The notes under the pieces were generated by a model. It had not been told where the DNA came from. It was given only the letters and a program-made list of their open reading frames with translations, and ran no database searches. From G041228335 sp964580905 (GTDB lineage Bacteria; Pseudomonadota; Alphaproteobacteria; Puniceispirillales; UBA1172), in the NCBI GenBank assembly GCA_964580905.1, contig CAZOLR010000013.1:1-54004 (forward strand): 54,004 bases of DNA. The letters run 5' to 3'. The stretch's first letter is position 1. Every line of letters starts with the position of its first letter. Below, piece by piece: positions 36,329 through 43,587 of the stretch. Position numbers and translations under genes: made by a program.

Positions 36329-36859
36329 TCACCACAAATCTGGTTTGGATAGTGCGGCAACACAACTAAACGTGATTGGAGCGTCTGGCACAGCAGTTCC
36401 ATTCAACATCATACCTCTCCAACCGAATGGATGTTCCAGTTGGTATGGCGGCACGAACGAGCGTCCGACCTCTTCCCTAAATCCAAACCGTCCATAGTAA
36501 GCAGGGTCTCCATAAACCAGCAGAACACCAGCACCTTCTTTAGTGAGCATGTCTATACCCCATTTGATCAAGTTTGAACCAACACCTTGTTTCTGATGTT
36601 CTGGAGACACAGCAAGTGGGGCAAGAATATATCCAGAGATACCAAAAGCAGATGTCAAGAATATTGGGCTGTAGGTCACATAACCAATTACTTGATTATC
36701 AACTTCAGCAACCAATGACTTGATTGCTAGACTAGTGGTTTCTGTGGAGAGGTCTTGAGCAAGATTCATGATGACTTTGTTCTCTTCATAAGAAAACGCA
36801 GTTTTAATGACCTTCTGGATTGAGACCAAATCTGTTTCTTGAGCAAGTCTGCAGTCCAT
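36329..36859 (-). CDS. GNAT-family N-acetyltransferase
   Basis: This 176-residue protein has the acetyl-CoA-binding signature LAVSPEHQKQGVGSNLIKWG (about residue 75) and LVYGDPAYYGRFGF (about 109), which identify the YhbS-like subgroup of GNAT acetyltransferases. ATG 36859 (MDCRLAQE) is preferred because AGGAA lies 8 bases upstream; the open frame to 36916 lacks one. The acceptor substrate is unknown. It lies immediately inside the tRNA-like scar. Confidence 0.88.
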   Translation of the reverse strand: MDCRLAQETDLVSIQKVIKTAFSYEENKVIMNLAQDLSTETTSLAIKSLVAEVDNQVIGYVTYSPIFLTSAFGISGYILAPLAVSPEHQKQGVGSNLIKWGIDMLTKEGAGVLLVYGDPAYYGRFGFREEVGRSFVPPYQLEHPFGWRGMMLNGTAVPDAPITFSCVAALSKPDLW

Positions 36860-37195
36860 ATCTATGTTCCTATATTTTGACTGGTTATGACATAAGTACA
36901 CGTTGGTCGTGTTCATTTGAATATAAGACCTTAAGGCTCTTATCAGCAGTTAGAATAGCCTCAATTTCTGTGTATTCACAACTTGGCTCCTTTGTGATGT
37001 GCTGGGATACTCGAAACTTGATCCTTGGCCACATATTTATCAAAGTTACCATTCCGCTAGAATTTGGCATCTGACTTACAGGTATTTTGCGGCTCCGGAT
37101 ATTTTATTGACCTCTGTTCTTAATAATTATTAAATAAAACTAACAAATATAATTAAAAAACTTCTTTTCAAATGAATGATAATTGGGAGGAGAAA
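36860..37195. other. AT-rich divergent promoter region of the GNAT and Cys-repeat genes
   Basis: This 336-base gap has no credible gene. It contains the 14-bp perfect palindrome TTAATAATTATTAA at 37120-37133, about 63 bases before the Cys-repeat gene, a possible operator. Promoters for both flanking genes must lie here. Confidence 0.5.
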
Positions 37196-37921
37196 ATGAA
37201 ATTTACGAGACGTGATGCAGCAAAATTGCTGACACTTCCGGTTTTGTTTTACACAACAAAAGCCACCATCGGCACAGCGAACGCCGCCAACACAAATTCC
37301 CCAGAATTCAGGGAAGCCGTGCAATCAGCGATGCTGGAATACATTGACGCGACCAAGATCAATGGCAAGCATCTGATTTTCGATGCCGTCAAAGGAGATT
37401 ATGTCAGCGCCAGGTTTGTGAAACTTCACACCAATCTGGCTCTTGTGGCTGACACGTTTTATGTCTCCTGCGCTGATTTTGTGGATGACGATGGCAACAC
37501 CGTAGACCTCGACTACATGGTTGCCGAACAGGATGGCTATTGGGCAGTGTTCCAGTCGGTTGTCCATATGAGAGATGGCACGCTGAGACAAAGTCATATG
37601 GAAAACGCAAAAGTCATCTTTGCAAAATGCGGCGCGAGCTGTGGAGCATCTTGCGGCTCGAAATGTAGAACCAAATGTGGGGCTTCCTGTGGCACTAAGT
37701 GCGGGGCAACCTGCGGAAGCAAATGTGGCGCCGCCTGTGGTTCAAAATGTGGGGCTTCCTGCGGCGCGAAGTGCGGTGCATCTTGCGGAACCAAATGCGG
37801 TGCATCTTGCGGAACCAAATGCGGGGCTTCCTGCGGCGCTTCCTGCGGAACCAAATGCGGTGCATCTTGCGGAAGCAAATGCGGTGCGTCTTGTGGCACT
37901 AAGTGCGGCACGTCTTCATAA
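37196..37921 (+). CDS. Exported protein with 24 tandem CGxx cysteine tetrapeptides
   Basis: This 241-residue protein has three parts. The N-terminus MKFTRRDAAKLLTLPVLFY is Tat-like (RR then hydrophobic), with likely cleavage near TANA. Residues 30-142 form a compact domain (IDATKINGKHLIFDAVKGD, TFYVSCADFVDDDGNTVDLD) that I cannot assign. Residues 145-240 are 24 uninterrupted tetrapeptides of the form CGxx, xx mostly AS, TK or SK, one being CRTK. That gives 24 cysteines at exact 4-residue spacing, plus lysine every eighth residue or so. Metal binding or disulfide chemistry is plausible but unproven. GGGAGGAG precedes ATG 37196. A DUF6969-like gene follows after 37 bases, then a SiaA-like phosphatase gene. 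Confidence 0.88.
   Translation: MKFTRRDAAKLLTLPVLFYTTKATIGTANAANTNSPEFREAVQSAMLEYIDATKINGKHLIFDAVKGDYVSARFVKLHTNLALVADTFYVSCADFVDDDGNTVDLDYMVAEQDGYWAVFQSVVHMRDGTLRQSHMENAKVIFAKCGASCGASCGSKCRTKCGASCGTKCGATCGSKCGAACGSKCGASCGAKCGASCGTKCGASCGTKCGASCGASCGTKCGASCGSKCGASCGTKCGTSS
37628..37915 (+). repeat. Tandem 12/24-bp coding repeat of the CGxx region
   Basis: It comprises 96 codons of near-identical 12-base units. A 24-base unit encoding CGASCGTK is duplicated exactly (37772-37795 and 37796-37819), indicating recent slippage or unequal exchange. Cysteine is encoded by both TGC and TGT, so older units have diverged silently. Confidence 0.92.
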
Positions 37922-37958
37922 CCCTGGAGAAGACAAGATCTCCATCTAAAGCGATCTG

Positions 37959-38594
37959 ATGCATTCGTTTGAACAAAAAATAGACGATATTGCCCATCTT
38001 GCGGCGGCGGATTTTTTTGCTCATTTCGGCTCGGAGCAGGATTTTCTAATCTCTTTCGCTGAATACCTCGAAGAGACCGGCACCTCTATTCATGAAATGG
38101 TTCAACCGGATGAAAGTCTTCGCCGACCTGCCGAGAAGGATGTCATGGACGAAGTGGATTGCTTCAGGTGGTTCTTCCATTTTCATTCAGATGAAGACTG
38201 CGACGCACGGGTGGGTGGGCATTTCCACCTTTTCGCAGGTCCGGACTTCTTTGCCGACCGTCTGAGTGTTCTGCAAACCCATCTTATCGCCATTGAACTT
38301 GACAAGGATGGCGATCTTGCAGGGTTTTTCGTACCCAACCAATGGGTAACCGATGAGCAGATGCGGCCGGTGGAAGTGCTGGAAAAAGCACTGGCGGAAT
38401 TTGACGCAAGACAGGGTGATGCCAATGTGATGATATCGTGCTGGCTTGCCGCGCTGACACGTTTCTTTTCTGCTGAAATCACCCATATCCTGACCCAGCG
38501 CGATCAGTTTCTCGGCTCTCTTGATCGAAAGGCGCGGGCTAACTATGTCGTAGACCGTGACGTTGAACGGATCTGCGAATGGAAAGTTTCATGA
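37959..38594 (+). CDS. DUF6969-like protein with HFH motifs
   Basis: This 211-residue soluble protein resembles the DUF6969 family. It has a central FRWFFHFHSDEDCDAR...GGHFHLF region (residues 67-90) rich in histidine and aromatic residues, then HLIAIELDKDGDLAGFFVPNQWVTDE (about 108) and a helical C-terminus ending LTQRDQFLGSL. The paired HFH motifs and nearby Cys/Asp could bind a metal. It lies 37 bases after the Cys-repeat gene and overlaps the SiaA-like gene by 4 bases (ATGA), so the three probably form an operon. Function is unknown. Confidence 0.7.
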   Translation: MHSFEQKIDDIAHLAAADFFAHFGSEQDFLISFAEYLEETGTSIHEMVQPDESLRRPAEKDVMDEVDCFRWFFHFHSDEDCDARVGGHFHLFAGPDFFADRLSVLQTHLIAIELDKDGDLAGFFVPNQWVTDEQMRPVEVLEKALAEFDARQGDANVMISCWLAALTRFFSAEITHILTQRDQFLGSLDRKARANYVVDRDVERICEWKVS

Positions 38595-40069
38595 GCAGGT
38601 GGCCAAAACCTTCTCTCGCCATTCGCAGTTTTCTTGTCATGGTTGTCTGTGCGTCAATCCTTGGGGTTGGCGGCAGCCAGCTTTATCAGCGTTTTGCCTA
38701 TGACTATGAACGTGAAAAGCTCTCGGTGAAAATTGCCACAGCCAGTGTGCGGCTTTCCAGGGCCATGATCCCCGCCATAAAAAGTGGTGACATGGGGATG
38801 ATCAGGTCCATCATCTCGGCCTTTGCTGGCACACCCGAAGTGACCTGCGTCACGATCAAGATCAAAAAGGGTAAGGTGGTGGAACACTGGCCGGACGAAG
38901 CCTGTGTTGCCGATAACCCTGGACTTTTTATGCACAAACAGCCTATTCGCCGCCAGATCAAGGTTCTGGGCGAGGCTGAAGTCTATTTCACCGATTTCTT
39001 TATCACCCAGAATATTCGTGAATTTAATGTCATCATTGCGGGCGGTATAGCCAGTCTTATGGCCATGATGCTGCTGGCCATGCTGGTGCAACAGCGCCTG
39101 ATGATCCAGCGCCCGATCAGCCGTATTATCCAGGCTTTCAGCCGTCTTGGGCAAGGGGAAGAAAGCCTGAGGATCGGTGAAATGCGATCCGCACCTGAAT
39201 TTGAGCAGATTTCGGGGGCCTTTGATCAGATGGCAGAAGATCTGGAAAATCGAGGTAATATGCTACGCCAGCAAGCCGAGGAACTGGCGGAGAAAAACCA
39301 TGAGATCAACCAGAGCCTTGATTATGGCGCGATGATCCTGAGCGGTTTGACCGGTCTTGATCAGGCGTTTGCCACCTCACCTTTTGATATTGCCGCCGAA
39401 CAACGTCAACTGGCCCAGATCGGCGGTGACTATTACGCCGGAATAGATGCAGAAGATGGGTACATCATTTTCTTTGCCGATGCGACCGGGCATGGCGTAC
39501 CGGGTGCGCTGGCCTCCATGCTGCTCGCCAGCGCGGTACGCAACGCGGCAACACGGCTGAAAGCCAAGGACGGTGCCGGGAGATGGCTTTCATGTATTCA
39601 TGAGAATTTCATCGAAGGGCTGGCCGAACGGACCGGAGGTGAGAAGGATATTCAGCTTGGGGCTGATGCCATTCTGATGATTGTTGGAAAAGCATCGCCA
39701 ATAGTGAGCTGGGCCAGCGCCAAGCAGCCGCTTTTCGTCAGGCAGTCCGGCCAGATCGAAATGACATCATCGGATAAGACCAGCATCGGATATATCAGCG
39801 AGTCACTTGAATTTTCCGAACAGCAACTCGAGCTCAAGAAAAAAGGTGACATGATCGTCATGTGCACCGACGGAATTTTTGATCAACCCGGCGGCGAGAA
39901 GCAATTTGGCTATGGCAAGAAACGTTTCATGCGCTATTGCGAGAGCCTTGATACAGGCTCGATCAGCGCGGCCAAGGCCGTTGATCTTTTTTTTGCTGAT
40001 CTGGAAAAATATGCCAGGGATAATCCCCCCCTTGATGACCGCACCATTCTGGCCATCATCCGGAAGTAG
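38591..40069 (+). CDS. siaA: SiaA-like membrane PP2C/SpoIIE phosphatase with HAMP domain
   Basis: This 492-residue protein has a first membrane span at about residues 12-32, a periplasmic sensor region, a second span at about 148-170, a HAMP linker (RPISRIIQAFSRLG...EMRSAPEFEQISGAFDQMAEDL) and a SpoIIE/PP2C phosphatase domain. Metal-binding acidic residues are in IGGDYYAGIDAEDG, FADATGHGVPGALASML, CTDGIFDQPGG and LDDRTILAI. This is the SiaA/RsbU architecture; SiaA dephosphorylates SiaC. SiaB- and SiaC-like genes lie on the opposite strand. ATG 38591 overlaps the previous stop; ATG 38579 is alternative. Confidence 0.88.
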   Translation: MSRWPKPSLAIRSFLVMVVCASILGVGGSQLYQRFAYDYEREKLSVKIATASVRLSRAMIPAIKSGDMGMIRSIISAFAGTPEVTCVTIKIKKGKVVEHWPDEACVADNPGLFMHKQPIRRQIKVLGEAEVYFTDFFITQNIREFNVIIAGGIASLMAMMLLAMLVQQRLMIQRPISRIIQAFSRLGQGEESLRIGEMRSAPEFEQISGAFDQMAEDLENRGNMLRQQAEELAEKNHEINQSLDYGAMILSGLTGLDQAFATSPFDIAAEQRQLAQIGGDYYAGIDAEDGYIIFFADATGHGVPGALASMLLASAVRNAATRLKAKDGAGRWLSCIHENFIEGLAERTGGEKDIQLGADAILMIVGKASPIVSWASAKQPLFVRQSGQIEMTSSDKTSIGYISESLEFSEQQLELKKKGDMIVMCTDGIFDQPGGEKQFGYGKKRFMRYCESLDTGSISAAKAVDLFFADLEKYARDNPPLDDRTILAIIRK

Positions 40070-40074
40070 CGGAG

Positions 40075-40404
40075 CTATTTCTTCTTTTTGTGCTTATCGA
40101 CCATTTTCTGCACACCTGTGAGCAGGCTTCGCGTATCATCGTCGATATCATTCAACTCGGATTTGATAATATCTGAGCCGATGGCCAGCACGCTGGTCGT
40201 TCCGCTGGCATAGAGGTTTCCCTCAAGATTCCTGTCTTCCATGATTTCATCAAGGCCGCAGGTGGAACTCGGCCCAAAGGAAGCAAGGATATTTTCATCC
40301 GCATCCATCAGCACAAGCCGGCCTGATTTGACCACAAAAATCTCCTCAAGGTTGGTGTTCATCTGGGCCAGAATTTCCCGGTTGAAGATATGCTTGACTT
40401 CCAT
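40075..40404 (-). CDS. Small cyclic-nucleotide-binding-fold protein (second)
   Basis: This 109-residue protein resembles a minimal cNMP-binding beta-roll (NTNLEEIFVVKSGRLVLMDADENILASFGPSSTCGLDEI), but the phosphate-binding cassette signature is weak. The C-terminus is a lysine-rich helix (VDKHKKKK). It starts directly after the stop of the first cNMP-binding-fold gene, suggesting duplication or a heterodimer. It converges with siaA (5-base gap). A ligand cannot be assumed. Confidence 0.65.
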   Translation of the reverse strand: MEVKHIFNREILAQMNTNLEEIFVVKSGRLVLMDADENILASFGPSSTCGLDEIMEDRNLEGNLYASGTTSVLAIGSDIIKSELNDIDDDTRSLLTGVQKMVDKHKKKK

Positions 40405-40731
40405 CTAGGACCATCTCCCCGGGGCTGCGGCATCGGTATTCTTCATAAAGGCTTGCAGAACTTTATAGGTGAGTGTCCCGTCCAGCTTGTTCACCTGTTC
40501 CTGCTTTGAGATCATCTTCAACTTTGCTTCATCATTGGCAACGGCGGTGGCGGAATACGGCCGCCCGATGCAGCAATCAAACATGCCAAGAATATCGCCC
40601 TTTTCGTAATTGAAGTTTCCTGTCTTTGTTTGAAGGTCTACCGTGCCATCCTCGATGATGAATATAACGTCAGCACTCTCGCCTTCGGAATAAAGTGTTT
40701 CACCTTTTTTCAGCACTCGGTAGCCAAGCAT
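40405..40731 (-). CDS. Stand-alone cyclic-nucleotide-binding domain protein (first)
   Basis: This 108-residue protein is essentially one Crp/PKA-type cNMP-binding domain: LKKGETLYSEGESADVIFIIEDGTVDL (residues 7-33), YEKGDILGMFDCCIGRPYSATAVA (residues 42-65). The cassette position reads IGRPYSATA, with an arginine and small residues as in true binders (RxxxxA). It has no DNA-binding domain. It sits 5 bases after siaC on the same strand, in the place taken by the diguanylate cyclase gene siaD in Pseudomonas. Confidence 0.82.
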   Translation of the reverse strand: MLGYRVLKKGETLYSEGESADVIFIIEDGTVDLQTKTGNFNYEKGDILGMFDCCIGRPYSATAVANDEAKLKMISKQEQVNKLDGTLTYKVLQAFMKNTDAAAPGRWS

Positions 40732-40736
40732 TGCAT

Positions 40737-41111
40737 TTACTCTGTAGGAACCATCTTGAAGTCAATTTTTGTGCAGATATCCCGGTAATCCTCCCCCTGC
40801 TCCTCGGTCTGCTCATCATCGGGATCAAATTGCCATTCGATGCTGACATCACATCCCGATGCCTGATCCGACTCACAGAATTTGATGAGGTTGAGGATGA
40901 TACGGGTAGAGCCACTATTGTGATAATTAAGATCAAACTGAATCAGGATACTGTCGCTGGAGAGGATGATTTCCTCTAATTTAGCGATAATGGGATCCCA
41001 GAAAGCATGCAGATCTTCCGGATAGGAGCGGCCAGATATCAGGATGCGCTTACCGGCTTCATCATAGGTTATTTCCGGTGTTTTTGGTGTCGCGCTGGCA
41101 AGAACTTCCAT
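40737..41111 (-). CDS. siaC: SiaC-like phospho-switch protein (DUF1987)
   Basis: This 124-residue DUF1987 protein starts MEVLASATPKTPEITYDEAG and contains the family core ISGRSYPEDLHAFWDPIIAKLEE and IQFDLNYHNSGSTRIILNLIK (written in parts). In Pseudomonas aeruginosa SiaC, the threonine after the YxN element is phosphorylated by SiaB and dephosphorylated by SiaA. Here the corresponding stretch is NYHNSGST, so serine may be the switch residue. GAGGGAG precedes the ATG. It lies 14 bases after siaB. Confidence 0.88.
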   Translation of the reverse strand: MEVLASATPKTPEITYDEAGKRILISGRSYPEDLHAFWDPIIAKLEEIILSSDSILIQFDLNYHNSGSTRIILNLIKFCESDQASGCDVSIEWQFDPDDEQTEEQGEDYRDICTKIDFKMVPTE

Positions 41112-41125
41112 GACTTTCTCCCTCT

Positions 41126-41662
41126 TCAGATCCAGGCCATGATCCGGAACAGTTTCTGGCCATCGTCACCTTCCGGAAAGTCGCAGGCAATCGGCTTGGC
41201 ACTTCGTCTGGCGATATCATAGTAGCCAAGGCCGCCCCCCCGGCTTTCAGCGTCATCAAAACTGTCCATCATTTTCTGCTTGTAGGTAGCGGTGATTTCT
41301 TCCTCGGTACTGGAGGAAATATGATCCATGATCGCCTTCAGTTTTTCATACTGACGGTCTGTTATGGGATTAACCGCAGTAATCGAGACCAATTCACCAT
41401 CAAGGCCGATTTCAATCGCGCCATACGCCGCATCACCGCCATCTTCTATCTCAACCCGCCGGGCGGAATAGAAAAGAATGTTCTGGAGCATTTCCACATA
41501 AATGGAAAAGATCTTGCGGTATTTTTTTTGCGTTAGAGGCTGGCAGGAGATAACGTCTTCGATACCCGATGCAATACCATCCAGAATTTTGTTGGTGATG
41601 TATCCGGCGAAGAAATATTGTTGATCTGTTGATTCAAAAAACTTTGTTAAATTTCCAGTCAC
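41126..41662 (-). CDS. siaB: SiaB-like kinase (DUF6272)
   Basis: This 178-residue protein matches the SiaB/DUF6272 family, degenerate GHKL-type kinases that phosphorylate SiaC. Visible elements are YFFAGYITNKILDGIASGIED at the start, IFSIYVEMLQNILFYSARR (the N-box-like helix with EMLQN), and GGGLGYYDIARRSAKPIACDF near the C-terminus. GTG 41662 is preferred because AGGGGG lies 6 bases upstream; ATG 41686 (MSCYRGN) is the alternative. It is the first gene of the minus-strand operon siaB-siaC-cNMP-cNMP. Confidence 0.85.
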   Translation of the reverse strand: MTGNLTKFFESTDQQYFFAGYITNKILDGIASGIEDVISCQPLTQKKYRKIFSIYVEMLQNILFYSARRVEIEDGGDAAYGAIEIGLDGELVSITAVNPITDRQYEKLKAIMDHISSSTEEEITATYKQKMMDSFDDAESRGGGLGYYDIARRSAKPIACDFPEGDDGQKLFRIMAWI

Positions 41663-42023
41663 TGCATTCCCCCTATAACATGACATGGGGTAAATACAAG
41701 CTTATGAAATTAGAAAAGCATGTTCAATTATAAAATGATGAAATATTCCGGTATAGTCTGGGATAATCAATTTCGAATGGTATTTGTTTTGAAATATCAG
41801 GACAAATCATCGTGGCGAGGCTTCTGGTTTTAGGAAAGTTTACATTGGTGCAATATCAATCATAGGGTAGATGTCCTGATGGGTCGTCATGATTGCGGGG
41901 GCGTGCAACCGCCGTTACTTGCACCTTGATTTTGCAATGCTGAAAAGCTTCATACCATTGTGAGACAGCTCTAGTTTAGTGCCAAAAACCATAGACTAGC
42001 TAGGGTTAGTCTACCCAGGTTAT
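41663..42023. other. Intergenic region with promoter of siaB and an integration scar
   Basis: This 361-base stretch is without a credible gene. Its left part is AT-rich and should hold the siaB promoter; 41883-41934 carries the tRNA-like and 34-bp repeats. The remainder to 42023 shows nothing recognisable. Confidence 0.5.
41883..41934. repeat. Composite repeat: tRNA-fMet-like end joined to 34-bp repeat, copy B
   Basis: TGATTGCGGGGGCG (41890-41903) matches 30556-30569 exactly. From 41901 the sequence switches to match 30503-30536 (32 of 34). A few bases upstream (GTCGTCATG) also match the flank of the 36219 copy. The hybrid structure is what recombination at an attachment site would leave. 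Confidence 0.6.
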
Positions 42024-42167
42024 AGACGAAAACTCCTTTACGCCGAATGGTTCCACAGCACAAAACAAGCACAGACTGTGATTAATGTGTGGCGCAAGCA
42101 ATACAACCGGATCAGACCCTATCGAGGAATGGGAATGAGCCCTCCAGTGCCAGAAACCTTATTATAG
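42024..42167 (+). pseudogene. IS3-family transposase C-terminal remnant
   Basis: The frame from 42024 reads RRKLLYAEWFHSTKQAQTV then INVWRKQYNRIRPYRGMGM and SPPVPETLL before a stop. This is the conserved C-terminal end of IS3-type OrfB transposases (WRxxYNxxRPHxxLGxxxPxxE). The rest of the gene and the terminal repeats are missing. It supports past mobile-element activity next to the 41.9-kb scar. Confidence 0.82.
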
Positions 42168-42515
42168 AGTGATAAAATTACTGGTGCTGAAAAATGGGGC
42201 TAGACAGCCTGAAGCAAGGCAGACCCGGCACAGGAATTTAATAACCCAAATATCTGGGCACCTTCTTAGTATCAGGCACGTAGAAATATCCTTTCCGGCC
42301 ACTACAAAGGCAGGCTTTTTTAAGACACAAGATGGAATGACAGCGCTGTCTGCTAGTTTAGGAACAGATGTTTCCAGATTAAGCCCCCCAATAACAATCT
42401 ATTTCTATCTTGGGCGACACGTCCTGCCATGCCGAATGGTTTCGGTAACCACCAGATTATATACACCCCAGATGGTTAAGCTGGTTCCGAGAGAGAATGC
42501 TCATCTTTTCAGGCT
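42168..42515. other. Gene-free interval between IS remnant and universal stress gene
   Basis: This 348-base stretch has no convincing gene, hairpin or repeat. A 116-codon open frame crosses it, but its composition looks random and it has no ribosome-binding site. Confidence 0.5.
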
Positions 42516-43289
42516 TTAATGCGCGAAAAGGACCGGTGTTGTACACTCGCTCAATACGGTTTCCGTGACACCGCCAAAGATCTTTTCGATCATCATTGAA
42601 CTGCCATAAGCTCCCATCACCAGAAGATCGGCATGTCTTGCCTGTTCCATGATCAACTCAGGGACAGTTGCATCGCCGCTGACTTCACTTGTTATACTGG
42701 CCTCAATATCATGTGCCGCAAGATAACTGCCGATATCTGTTGGCAGAGAACGGCTTTTGGCATCAATGGTGATAACCTCAACCTCCTTAAAACGAGGCAG
42801 AAGCGGCAGAGCAGCGCGAACCGCCCGGCCAGCCGCCATGGAACCATCCCATGCGATCACACACCGGCGGTCAAATCCGCCGATCTTCGTTGCACTGGCA
42901 ATTTGCATCGTGGCCGAAATGCCTGTATTTGCCAGTTCGGGAGCGGAAAAAGGTGCCGTCGCAACCGCCAGATCAAAATAGGGGGACAATGCAGGCCATT
43001 CATGCCGGATGAAACCGTGCTTAGCGTACCATTCCTGAGCAATACCATGGGTCTCGCATAACGACCTGAATTCCTCCACGCATCCCGTGATACATTTTTC
43101 GGCCGATTCGATACGCTCCTGCACCACATCGATCATGCCGCCTTCACCCATGGGGTAATAGTCGAGGCCCTGTTCACTGGTGATGATACCTGTAATTGAT
43201 GTATCAAGCGCCGTGGCCAGACTGATGGCATTGGTGAGCTGATACTTCGGAAAAGTCTGAGCCGCTGATATCAAAACCGCGATTTTCAT
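42516..43289 (-). CDS. Universal stress protein (UspA family, tandem-type)
   Basis: This 257-residue protein has a degenerate N-terminal Usp half and an intact C-terminal half. The latter begins RRCVIAWDGSMAAGRAVRAAL (about residue 138) and ends GAYGSSMMIEKIFGGVTETVLS, the ATP-binding GxxGx9GGVT-like loop. ATG 43289 (MKIAVLIS) was chosen over the frame opening at 43334. A perfect FNR-type box lies 62 bases upstream, so low-oxygen induction is likely. Confidence 0.88.
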   Translation of the reverse strand: MKIAVLISAAQTFPKYQLTNAISLATALDTSITGIITSEQGLDYYPMGEGGMIDVVQERIESAEKCITGCVEEFRSLCETHGIAQEWYAKHGFIRHEWPALSPYFDLAVATAPFSAPELANTGISATMQIASATKIGGFDRRCVIAWDGSMAAGRAVRAALPLLPRFKEVEVITIDAKSRSLPTDIGSYLAAHDIEASITSEVSGDATVPELIMEQARHADLLVMGAYGSSMMIEKIFGGVTETVLSECTTPVLFAH

Positions 43290-43350
43290 CGTAATACTCC
43301 GTGTGTTGTCGGTTACAACACCAGAAAAACACAAATTTTATTGGAAAAAA

Positions 43351-43364
43351 TTGATCTCGATCAA
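43351..43364. promoter_or_regulatory. FNR/FixK-type box between usp and the small membrane protein
   Basis: TTGATCTCGATCAA is a perfect match to TTGAT-N4-ATCAA. It lies 62 bases from the usp start (minus) and 65 bases from the 43429 start (plus), so it can serve either promoter. Confidence 0.85.
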
Positions 43365-43428
43365 AGTGATGACAACAAGGCAATCTTAGTTTTGAGAAAA
43401 TCTTGATTGCTTTGAAGGGAGATCAGTA

Positions 43429-43587
43429 ATGGATACACAATTCTATTATCTCGCGATGGTACTTGCCGCGTTTTTCATTTTCATGCTGGTGTTTATGTAT
43501 CTGCAGGTCTCGTATACACTCAGCAGACATGAGCCGCTGAACCTACCGAAATCCGCCCTGCCATCTGAAGACAAGGCCCGATCCTGA
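43429..43587 (+). CDS. Small single-span membrane protein, 52 aa
   Basis: The frame reads MDTQFYYLAMVLAAFFIF, then a continuing hydrophobic span to about residue 27 and a soluble tail ending EDKARS. GGGAG precedes the ATG by 8 bases. It is downstream of the FNR box and 2.7 kb from ccoN. It resembles small cytochrome-oxidase-associated subunits in size and topology only; the family is not recognised. Its stop overlaps the next start (TGATG). Confidence 0.7.
   Translation: MDTQFYYLAMVLAAFFIFMLVFMYLQVSYTLSRHEPLNLPKSALPSEDKARS

Noticed and set aside
37594..37911. Open frame of about 105 codons on the minus strand rich in PHLVPQDA repeats
   Set aside because: It is the antisense shadow of the CGxx coding repeat; it has no ribosome-binding site and the plus frame has a signal peptide and strong start.
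37628..37915. Possible CRISPR array because of regular short repeats
   Set aside because: Units are 12/24 bases in frame with no spacers, and they code for a continuous cysteine repeat.
42169..42519. 116-codon open frame on the plus strand
   Set aside because: No ribosome-binding site, random-looking composition, and it lies in decayed IS territory.
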